NCBI RefSeq assembly: GCF_000720325.1
Contig: NZ_JOJM01000055.1
Span: 1-55,062 of the forward strand
Direction of reading: 5' to 3'
DNA from: Streptomyces sp. NRRL B-1347
Lineage (GTDB): Bacteria; Actinomycetota; Actinomycetes; Streptomycetales; Streptomycetaceae
Length of the DNA stretch: 55,062 nucleotides
The notes under the pieces were generated by a model that was not told where the DNA came from, searched no databases, and worked only from the letters and a program-made list of their open reading frames with translations. Both the position numbers and the translations under genes were made by a program. This document shows positions 48,743 to 55,062 of the stretch, one piece after another (position 1 is the stretch's first letter; each line of letters begins with the position of its first letter).

Positions 48743-49804
48743 CTAGCGGACCTTGCCGGGGTGGAGGGTCTTGGCGATGCGCACCACGGTGTCGGCGTTG
48801 GAGACGCCGGCGATGGTCGTGGCCTCGGACCCGATGCGCAGGAACCGCCCCTTCTTCACCGCGCGCAGGCCCTTGGTGGCCGGGTTGGTCTCCAGCCACT
48901 TCCGGGCCTCGTCGAAGGCCTTCTGGTTGGCCGCGGCGCTGCCCCGGTTGCGGACGCCGAGCTGGATCCAGTCCGGGTTCTTGGAGACCACGTCCTCCCA
49001 GCCGACCTGCTTGAACGCGCCGTCGCAGGACGCGAAGACGTTCCGGGCGCCCGCGAGGGTGATCACCGCGTGGGCGATCTGGCGGTTGCAGACGGCGGTG
49101 GGCTGCTTGGTCCCCGCGTCGTAGTCGAAGAAGAAGTAGGTGGGCCGCTTCCGCTCGGGGACGCCGTCCACCGCCTTGCGGACGGCGGCCAGCTTCGTCC
49201 GCATGCCGTCGACGAGTTCCGCCGCGGTGCTCCGGTTGCCGGTGACGGCGCCGAGCGAGGTGATGTCCCGTTCGACGGCGGACAGGTCGGTCACGGGGCC
49301 CTTGCGGTCCTGCGCGCAGGCGGTGGACTTCAGGTAGATGTGCTTCATGCCGACCGCCTCGTACTCCTCGGGGGTCGGGGTGTCGCCCATGCCGCCGCCC
49401 ATGCCGCCCATGGAGGCGAAGCTGTCGATGTACAGCTCGGCGCCGGAGCCGAGCAGCTTCTCCTTGGGGATCACGGACCGGCTGAGCACCCGCACGTCGT
49501 CCGCCTGCTTCCCGAGCGCCCCCGGCAGCGTGCCCTTGCCGGGCGGGAAGCCGGTGCCCGCCACCCGGTCCCCGGCGCCGAGCCTGAGCAGCAGCTCCAG
49601 GGCGGCCGCGTTGCTGGTCACGATCTTCTCGGGGGCGGCGGAGAAGCTGGTCGCGTTCCCTTCGCAGTCGGTGACCCGCACCGGGAACCCCGCGGCCGCG
49701 CCGTCCCGCGCGGAGCCGTCCGCGCCGTCGCCGCCACCGCCGCAGCCCGACACAAGGAGACCGCACACCACGGCCGCCGCACCCCACCCCGTACGAGTAC
49801 GCAT
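48743..49804 (-). CDS. ABC transporter substrate-binding lipoprotein with Met-rich loop (second system)
   Basis: A 353-aa protein with AGGAGA 6 bases before the ATG. A clean lipobox LVSGC gives lipidated Cys21, followed by a Gly-rich linker. The Peripla_BP_2 core starts at FPVRVTDCEGNATSFSAAPEKIVTSNAAALELLLRLGAGDRVAGTG. Residues 132-140 are MGGMGGGMG, an exposed-looking Met-rich loop unlike the first SBP, which could bind a soft metal. Several Cys (near AVCNR, ASCDG, TACAQD) may form disulfides. It heads the operon, and an AT-rich Fur-like element lies upstream. The ligand is unknown. Confidence 0.88.
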   Translation of the reverse strand: MRTRTGWGAAAVVCGLLVSGCGGGGDGADGSARDGAAAGFPVRVTDCEGNATSFSAAPEKIVTSNAAALELLLRLGAGDRVAGTGFPPGKGTLPGALGKQADDVRVLSRSVIPKEKLLGSGAELYIDSFASMGGMGGGMGDTPTPEEYEAVGMKHIYLKSTACAQDRKGPVTDLSAVERDITSLGAVTGNRSTAAELVDGMRTKLAAVRKAVDGVPERKRPTYFFFDYDAGTKQPTAVCNRQIAHAVITLAGARNVFASCDGAFKQVGWEDVVSKNPDWIQLGVRNRGSAAANQKAFDEARKWLETNPATKGLRAVKKGRFLRIGSEATTIAGVSNADTVVRIAKTLHPGKVR

Positions 49805-49972
49805 CGCTGTTCTCCTGAACCCACTTCGAGGCCGGGCCTCTCGCACCGGCGGCCCAGGAGTCGTGCCGGGGGCCCGCCGGGTTCCCGGCGCCTGGACGCG
49901 GCCGCGGACGACCGCCCCGCACGGGCCGCGAAACCCCCGAAGCCGCCCGCCCCGCAAGGCCTTTGCGCACCC

Positions 49973-50001
49973 ACTGAAAATGTTATTCCTGCTACAATTC
50001 A
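49973..50001. promoter_or_regulatory. AT-rich Fur/Zur-like element between the second SBP and the msrA-like gene
   Basis: It begins ACTGAAAATG, identical over 10 bases to the start of the operator at 36296, and closes with TTCA at 49998-50001, complementary to the TGAA at 49975. The inner symmetry is weaker than in the first box. It sits 36 bases before the msrA-like start and about 170 bases from the SBP start, so either could be its target. Confidence 0.45.
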
Positions 50002-50036
50002 GCGAAAATTCGGACCAGAGTCTGGGGAGGACTCCG

Positions 50037-50585
50037 ATGGCCGATGAAATACCCGCAGCAGAAAATGCCGAGACCGCGGTACTGGGTCCCGGCTGCTTTT
50101 GGTCCTTCGACGCGGTGATGCGTCGAACCCCCGGCGTGACGTCAAGTGTGGCGGGTTTCGCCGGAGATCACGGACCGCCGCCCGACTACGAGGCCTACGA
50201 GCGCCACGGACTCAATCCGCAGAAGTTCGTCGAGGCGGTGCGATTGACGTTCCAGCCGGAAAAGGTCTCCTTCGAGGACATACTCACCCTCTTCTTCCAG
50301 AGCCATGACCCGACCACGCCGAACCAGAGCGGAGCGGACCACGGCACGGTCTACCATTCGACGATCTTCTACGCCGACGAAGACCAGCGCGTACGTTCCG
50401 AACAGGTCATGAACCGGGTGCGGCAGGAACTGGGCCAGAGCATCGTGACCGATCTCCGGCCCTATCAGCAATTCGTCGAAGCCGACTCCGATCAGCAGGA
50501 TTTCTACAACAAGAACCGCTACCAGCCGTACTGCCGCGCGGTCATCGAGCCGAAGCTCCGCAATCTCGGCATCGCCGTCGACTGA
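50037..50585 (+). CDS. msrA: Divergent peptide methionine sulfoxide reductase (MsrA-like)
   Basis: A 182-aa protein with GGGGAGG 6 bases before the ATG. The MsrA fold is clear from PGCFW (about 18-22, with the catalytic Cys), GVTSSVAGFAGDHG, LTLFFQSHDPTTPNQSGADHGTVYHSTIFY and KNRYQPYCRAVIEPKL. It departs from the family: the GCFWGxE continuation is GCFWSFD, the TGHAE block is PQKFVEAV (His lost, Glu kept), and GTQYRS is GTVYHS. MsrA reduces Met-S-oxide, but activity here is uncertain. Codons are visibly less GC-rich than neighbours (GAAATA, GAAAAT), suggesting transfer. It abuts the polyketide genes. Confidence 0.82.
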   Translation: MADEIPAAENAETAVLGPGCFWSFDAVMRRTPGVTSSVAGFAGDHGPPPDYEAYERHGLNPQKFVEAVRLTFQPEKVSFEDILTLFFQSHDPTTPNQSGADHGTVYHSTIFYADEDQRVRSEQVMNRVRQELGQSIVTDLRPYQQFVEADSDQQDFYNKNRYQPYCRAVIEPKLRNLGIAVD

Positions 50586-50608
50586 GGGACGCGAAGACCG
50601 CGTGCGGG

Positions 50609-50640
50609 AAGGCCCTGACCGGAGCGCCGGTCAGGGCCTT
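50609..50640. terminator. Perfect bidirectional terminator hairpin
   Basis: AAGGCCCTGACCGG (50609-50622) pairs exactly with CCGGTCAGGGCCTT (50627-50640) around AGCG, a 14-bp stem. It lies 23 bases after the msrA-like stop and 19 bases past the stop of the convergent acyltransferase gene. It separates the msrA transcript from the polyketide genes. Confidence 0.9.
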
Positions 50641-50659
50641 CAGGCCCGTGGGGGGTCCG

Positions 50660-51976
50660 TCACGCGAAGGCCGCCGTCCAGTCCACGGCGACGCCGTTCA
50701 CATACGCCTCCGCGAGCGCGGCGAGGAACCGGGCGGCGCCGCCGTCCTCGTTGCGCAGCGTCGCCATGAGCACCGCCGAGCGGCCGAGTTCCTCCACGAT
50801 GTCCTGCATGCCGACCGTCAGCACCGGCTGGGCGCTGCACTCGACGAAGACCGCGTGGTCGTCGGCGACCAGCGAGCGGACGGCGTCGTCGAACCTGACC
50901 GTCTGCCGCAGGTTCCGGTACCAGTACTCCGCGTCGAGGCCTTCGGTGTCCACGCGCCGCCCGGTCACCGTCGAGTAGAACGGCACCTCGCTCGCCACGG
51001 GCCGGACGTCCGCCGCCAGGCCGAGGAGGGTCTCCCGCAGGTCCTCCACATGCGGCGAGTGCGCGGCGAAGTCCACGCCCGGCACCCGCCAGCGCATCAT
51101 CCGGGCCGCCCGAAGCGCGGCGCCGAAGTCGGCCATCGCGGTCACGTCGCCGGAGACCGTGAGGGTGGCCGGGCCGTTCACCGCGGCCACCGAGAGGGCG
51201 CCCTCCCAGTCGGCGAGCATCGCGCGCACCTGGTCGCCGGGGGCGAGCACGGTCAGCATCTCGCCCCGGCCGCGGATCTTCGTCAGGGCCTGGCTGCGCA
51301 GCGCGACGATCCGCGCGGCGTCGTCGAGGGACAGGGCGCCCGCGACGTGCGCGGCCGCGATCTCGCCCTGCGAGTGGCCGACCGCCGCGCCCGGCTCGAC
51401 GCCGAAGCGGCGCCACAGCCGGGCGAGCGACACCATCATCGAGAACAGCACGGGCTGCACGACGTCCACCTGGTCGAGCGGCGGGGTGCCGGGCACGCCG
51501 CGCAGCACGTCCTCCAACGACCAGTTCAGATACGGCGACAGCGCCTTCTCGCAGTCCCGGATCGCGTCGGCGAACGCGGGCGACGCGTCGAGCAGCGCCA
51601 CCGCCATGCCGGCCCACTGGGTGCCCTGACCGGGGAACACGAACACCGGCCGGGCGCCCCCTCCGGCCTGCCGGGGCGCCTGGCCGGTGATCACGTGCGG
51701 TGCGGGCCGCTCCTCGGCGAGCGCGCGCACCCCGTCGAGCAGTTCGGCGCGGCCGCGCCCGATGACCACGGCCCGGTGCTCGCCCGCGGCCCCGGCCGCC
51801 ACGAGCGACCGGCCCACCTCGATGACGTGGGCGGCCCCGGCGGCGCCCGAGTCGAACCGGGCCAGGAGACGGGTGGCCTGGGCGCGCAGGCCCGCCGCAC
51901 TGCGTCCGGACAGCACCCACGGCACCGTGCCGGTCACTGCGCCGATGCGAAGGTCTTGCGGGGCGGGCTTGGTCAC
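50660..51976 (-). CDS. Free-standing polyketide acyltransferase (AT) protein
   Basis: A 438-aa protein. The GTG at 51976 has GAGGAG 5 bases upstream; an upstream GTG would touch that site. It starts with a PKS-style linker (PWVLSGRSAAGLRAQATRLLARF), then VFVFPGQGTQWAGM, the nucleophile Ser202 in GHSQGEIAAAHVAGAL, Arg227 in VALRSQAL, and the specificity region VDFAAHSPHV with the catalytic His306. GHSQG and xAxH are closer to methylmalonyl- or larger-unit ATs than to malonyl ATs (HAFH). It looks like an AT cut out of a modular synthase and probably loads or corrects acyl units in trans, or supplies a module lacking AT activity. Confidence 0.88.
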   Translation of the reverse strand: MTKPAPQDLRIGAVTGTVPWVLSGRSAAGLRAQATRLLARFDSGAAGAAHVIEVGRSLVAAGAAGEHRAVVIGRGRAELLDGVRALAEERPAPHVITGQAPRQAGGGARPVFVFPGQGTQWAGMAVALLDASPAFADAIRDCEKALSPYLNWSLEDVLRGVPGTPPLDQVDVVQPVLFSMMVSLARLWRRFGVEPGAAVGHSQGEIAAAHVAGALSLDDAARIVALRSQALTKIRGRGEMLTVLAPGDQVRAMLADWEGALSVAAVNGPATLTVSGDVTAMADFGAALRAARMMRWRVPGVDFAAHSPHVEDLRETLLGLAADVRPVASEVPFYSTVTGRRVDTEGLDAEYWYRNLRQTVRFDDAVRSLVADDHAVFVECSAQPVLTVGMQDIVEELGRSAVLMATLRNEDGGAARFLAALAEAYVNGVAVDWTAAFA

Positions 51977-52073
51977 GAGCACTCCTCGTCGCTGCCAATC
52001 GGTGGACCGCGCAGCGCAAGATATCCCGCACCCCCCGAACTGCCGCCCACCGCGCGGTAATTCCGCCGGTCAG

Positions 52074-52095
52074 AGGCGGTTACCAGGCGGTTACC
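52074..52095 (+). promoter_or_regulatory. Exact 11-bp tandem repeat in the AT/PucR divergent spacer
   Basis: AGGCGGTTACC occurs twice in direct tandem. GGCGGTT heptamers 4 bases apart give the 11-base helical period typical of SARP activator sites. An inverted related copy (GGTAATTCCGCC) lies at about 52056-52067. TATAGG at 52115-52120 could be the -10 of the regulator promoter. The regulator encoded alongside is PucR-type, not SARP, so the binder is unknown. Confidence 0.55.
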
Positions 52096-52166
52096 CGCCG
52101 TGCCCGAATGCGCGTATAGGCTGCCCGCACCCAGTCGCGTCCGCTTTCCGTTAGGGAGGCTACTCG

Positions 52167-53558
52167 TTGTCAGGCTGCCCGACTCCGCAGGTCACTATTC
52201 CTGCGCGTCCCCAGATCACGTCCACCAGTTCCCTGCTGCATCTGCTGCGCCCCGCTGACGACTCCGTCCTCCATTTACCGGCGACGAATCCGCAGCTGGT
52301 CGAGGAGGTAGTCGCCCGCGTCGGTTCGGGTGCGACCGGCTGGGCGATCGAGAACAGCCGCCTGCTGCTTGCCGAACTCTCCGGAGAGCCGTTCGCCCGT
52401 TTCGATCAGAAGTCCCGCAGCGAAACCAGACTCGTCGAAGCGATAGCGCTCTGGGTGGTCCTGCGGCTCAGCGGCATAAGGTCCATCACCGGTGTCCTTT
52501 CCGCGGAACTCACCCACACCATCCGGGACCGCATCTCGGACAACACGACCGTCGACCACGTCCTCCGCTACGTCCGGGCCGCCCACGCGAGTTTCACCCG
52601 TGAGCTGTTCGAGTTCCGCGACGCCGTGATCCCCGCCGAGGACCAGGCGGCGATGATGCGGTCCATTTCCGCCGACCTCTTCGAGGGCATGGAGACGCTG
52701 TCCGCCGTGGTCGCCGAGAAGTTCGCCGCCGAACGCGACCGCTGGTTCGCCGGGTCCGTGGGCGAGCGCCTTGAGCTGGTGTCCTCGATCCTGAAGGGCA
52801 AGCCGGTCGACACCATGCGGGCGCTGCGCCAGCTGGGGTACGACCTGACGCTGCACCACGTGGCGCTCGTGCTGTGGCAGGACGAGATCACCCCGGACAG
52901 CAGCCGCGAGCTGGAGGCCACCGCGCTGCGCCTGCTCGACCAGGTCGGCTGCTCCTCGATGCTGATGCTCCCCGCGGGACCGGGGCGCCTGTGGGCGTGG
53001 GGCGGCCGCGCCACCGACCGCCCGGCCGAACTGCGGCGCTCCGGGGCGCCCGTGGACCTGCCCCCGCACATCCGCGTCGCCTCCGGGCTCCCGGGCGACG
53101 GCGTGGCCGGCTTCCAGCGCTCCCACGAGCAGGCCGTCACCGCGGAGCGGGTCGGCGGCATCATCGAGCCGGGCCCGTCCGGGCTCTGCGACTACGGCGA
53201 CCTGGAGCCGGTGATCCTGCTCGGCAACGACGCCGAGGCCACCGCCGACTTCGTACGCCGCGAACTCGGTCCGCTGGCCGCCGACAACAGGTCCATGGCC
53301 GCGCTGCGGGAGACCGTGCGCTGTCTGCTGGACAACGAGCGCGGCGTCGCCATCACCGCCAAACACCTGCACATCGCGAAGAACACCGTGGTCTACCGGG
53401 TGAAGAAGGCGGAGCAACTCCTCGGGCGGTCCCTGCGCGAGGACCGCCTCCGCTTGCACCTCGCGCTGTACCTGGCGGGACGGCTCGGCACCTCGGTGCT
53501 CGCCGACCACGATCCCGCGTCCGGCCTTGAGAACTCGATTCGGGCGGTAGCCAAATGA
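52167..53558 (+). CDS. PucR/CdaR-type transcriptional regulator of the polyketide cluster
   Basis: A 463-aa protein with a TTG start and GGGAGG 7 bases upstream. A helical N-terminal domain (to about 180) precedes a GGDEF-like/CdaR middle region ([16 protein letters not shown]). The C-terminal PucR helix-turn-helix is [32 protein letters not shown], about 393-425. Related regulators occur in streptomycete polyketide clusters, where they activate neighbouring synthase genes. The stop overlaps the PKS start by ATGA, so regulator and synthase are cotranscribed, an arrangement that implies positive feedback. It is only distantly similar to the PucR-type protein at 3162. Confidence 0.87.
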   Translation: MSGCPTPQVTIPARPQITSTSSLLHLLRPADDSVLHLPATNPQLVEEVVARVGSGATGWAIENSRLLLAELSGEPFARFDQKSRSETRLVEAIALWVVLRLSGIRSITGVLSAELTHTIRDRISDNTTVDHVLRYVRAAHASFTRELFEFRDAVIPAEDQAAMMRSISADLFEGMETLSAVVAEKFAAERDRWFAGSVGERLELVSSILKGKPVDTMRALRQLGYDLTLHHVALVLWQDEITPDSSRELEATALRLLDQVGCSSMLMLPAGPGRLWAWGGRATDRPAELRRSGAPVDLPPHIRVASGLPGDGVAGFQRSHEQAVTAERVGGIIEPGPSGLCDYGDLEPVILLGNDAEATADFVRRELGPLAADNRSMAALRETVRCLLDNERGVAITAKHLHIAKNTVVYRVKKAEQLLGRSLREDRLRLHLALYLAGRLGTSVLADHDPASGLENSIRAVAK

Positions 53559-55062
53559 GCGGTCAGCAGATGAACAAGGACGAGAAGCTCCTCGACTACC
53601 TCAAGTGGGTCACCGCCGACCTGCACAAGGCCCGGGCCCGGGTCGAGGAGCTGGAGTCGGGCCGCTCCGAGCCCATCGCCGTCGTCGGCATGGGCTGCCG
53701 CTACCCCGGCGGCGTGACGACGCCCGACGAGCTGTGGCGGGTGGCCGCCGACGGCGTCGACGCGATATCCGGCTTCCCCACCGACCGCGGCTGGGACGTG
53801 GACGACCTGTACGACCCGGACCCCGACGCGGCCGGCAAGGTCTCCGCGCGCGAGGGCGGCTTCCTCAGCGACGTGAAGGGCTTCGACGCGGCGTTCTTCG
53901 GGATCTCCCCGCGCGAGGCCCTCGCGATGGACCCGCAGCAGCGGCTGCTCCTGGAGACCGCGTGGGAGGCCGTCGAGCGGGCCCGCATCGACCCGCGCTC
54001 GCTGCGCGGCAGCGACACCGGCGTGTTCGTCGGCGTGATGTACACGGGCTACGCGTCCGAGGTCGACGCCTCGGCGGCGGGCACCGAGGGCTACATGATG
54101 ACCGGGATGCTGACCAGCGTCGCCTCCGGCCGGATCTCCTACCTCCTCGGCCTCGAAGGGCCGACGGTCACCGTGGAGACGGCCTGCTCGTCGTCGCTGG
54201 TGTCGATCCACCAGGCCGTGACGGCGCTGCGCGGCGGCGAGTGCTCGCTCGCCCTCGCCGGCGGGGCGATGGTCCTGCCGGTCCCCGACCCCTTCGTGGA
54301 GTTCTCGCGGCAGCGCGGCCTCTCGCCGGACGGCCGCTGCAAGGCGTTCGCGGCCGCGGCGGACGGCACCGGCTTCTCCGAGGGCGTCGGCGTCCTGGCC
54401 CTCGCGCGGCTCTCCGAGGCCCGGCGGCGGGGCCTTCCGGTCCTCGCGGTGATCCGGGGCAGCGCGGTGAACTCCGACGGCGCCTCCAACGGCCTGACCG
54501 CGCCGAGCGGCCCGTCCCAGCAGCGCGTCATCCGCGCGGCCCTCGCCGCCGCCGGGCTCTCCCCCGCCGAGGTCGACGTCGTCGACGCGCACGGCACCGG
54601 CACGATGCTCGGCGACCCGATCGAGGCGCAGGCGCTGCTCGCCACCTACGGCCAGTCCCGGCCCGGCGACCAGCCGCTGCTGCTTGGCTCGTTGAAGTCG
54701 AACATCGGTCACACGCAGGCCGCCGCGGGGGTCGCGGGCGTCATCAAGATGGTCATGGCGATGCGCCACGGCGTCGTCCCGCGCACCCTCCACGTCGACG
54801 AGCCCACACCGGCCGTCGACTGGACGGCCGGTTCCATCGAGCTGGTCACCGAGGAACGCCCCTGGCCGAAGACCGGCCGCCCGCGCCGCGCCGCCGTCTC
54901 CTCCTTCGGCGTCAGCGGCACGAACGCCCACGTGGTCGTCGAACAGGCCCCGGCGGCAGAGCCCGTGGTGGAGGAGCGGTCGGGTTCGTTGCCGGTGGTG
55001 CCGGTGGTGGTGTCGGCGCGTTCGTCGGAGGCGTTGCGGGCGCAGGCGGAGCGGTTGGTGTC
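53555..55062 (+). CDS. Modular type I polyketide synthase, N-terminal part (runs off the window)
   Basis: At least 502 aa are visible. An N-terminal coiled-coil docking domain (about 6-36; [20 protein letters not shown], then RARVEELE) receives chains from an upstream synthase protein, so this is an extension protein, not the starter. A ketosynthase follows (about 38-465) with Cys211 in VETACSSSL, the His of DAHGTGT and the His of [10 protein letters not shown], so it should be active. The usual Asp before TACSSS is Glu. After [10 protein letters not shown] a linker rich in [21 protein letters not shown] leads towards an AT domain beyond the edge. Codon use becomes repetitive (TCGGAG/GCGGAG) at the end, as in long PKS repeats. 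It overlaps the PucR-type gene stop by 4 bases. Confidence 0.95.
   Translation, partial: MSGQQMNKDEKLLDYLKWVTADLHKARARVEELESGRSEPIAVVGMGCRYPGGVTTPDELWRVAADGVDAISGFPTDRGWDVDDLYDPDPDAAGKVSAREGGFLSDVKGFDAAFFGISPREALAMDPQQRLLLETAWEAVERARIDPRSLRGSDTGVFVGVMYTGYASEVDASAAGTEGYMMTGMLTSVASGRISYLLGLEGPTVTVETACSSSLVSIHQAVTALRGGECSLALAGGAMVLPVPDPFVEFSRQRGLSPDGRCKAFAAAADGTGFSEGVGVLALARLSEARRRGLPVLAVIRGSAVNSDGASNGLTAPSGPSQQRVIRAALAAAGLSPAEVDVVDAHGTGTMLGDPIEAQALLATYGQSRPGDQPLLLGSLKSNIGHTQAAAGVAGVIKMVMAMRHGVVPRTLHVDEPTPAVDWTAGSIELVTEERPWPKTGRPRRAAVSSFGVSGTNAHVVVEQAPAAEPVVEERSGSLPVVPVVVSARSSEALRAQAERLV

Overview
The window is very GC-rich actinobacterial DNA and almost certainly comes from a Streptomyces chromosome. 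Evidence: third-codon GC bias in every gene, frequent GTG/TTG starts with GGAGG-type ribosome binding sites, 4-bp ATGA/GTGA gene overlaps, a Streptomyces-type MatB, an Mbl (MreB-like) protein, and several copies of two short intergenic repeats that I recognise from Streptomyces genomes. From memory, matB and mbl lie near each other in S. coelicolor (SCO2444, SCO2451), so the left two thirds looks like conserved core chromosome. I see no tRNA, rRNA, CRISPR array, insertion sequence or prophage.

Layout. (1) 1-4596: an artefact-like C/G homopolymer, then ohr, a medium-chain oxidoreductase divergent from a MarR regulator, a zinc-ribbon membrane protein, and a PucR-type regulator with a tiny membrane protein. 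(2) 4963-15881: a cell-envelope glycan cluster with a PorA/DUF3068-like protein, GT4 glycosyltransferase, two methyltransferases, a 1474-aa AftD-like arabinofuranosyltransferase, a condensation-fold acyltransferase-like protein, a DMT-type transporter and a Trm112-like protein. From the GT4 gene on, it is tightly coupled. (3) 15931-23175: a conserved hypothetical, an ATP-grasp ligase, matB and a large secreted subtilisin. (4) 23397-30574: a four-gene operon of Trypco1-like protein, trypsin/VMAP-like protease, MoxR AAA+ ATPase, and a 1325-aa SAV_2336/pseudokinase/wHTH/HAD fusion. This resembles the MoxR-VMAP class of predicted biological-conflict systems. (5) 30579-34787: MFS transporter, mbl and a GAF histidine kinase.

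(6) 34851-43842: the most novel-looking block. An MFS exporter is divergent from an eight-gene operon: lipoprotein SBP, FecCD permease, ATPase, methyltransferase, DUF4213/DUF364 'heavy-metal chelation' protein, GHMP kinase, cysteine-synthase-like PLP enzyme and a TPR-like protein. The intergenic region has Fur/Zur-like boxes. I propose a small-molecule metallophore or metal-acquisition system: make, export and re-import. (7) 43817-46646: FHA protein and Ser/Thr kinase. (8) 46821-49804: a second FecCD-type importer (SBP-permease-ATPase) with a Met-rich loop in its SBP and a related AT-rich box upstream. (9) 50037-end: a divergent MsrA-like protein, a perfect bidirectional terminator, a free-standing PKS acyltransferase, a PucR-type regulator and the start of a modular type I PKS that runs off the right end. 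This is the left edge of a polyketide cluster.

All function calls are from reading the sequence and remembered family motifs; no database search was run.
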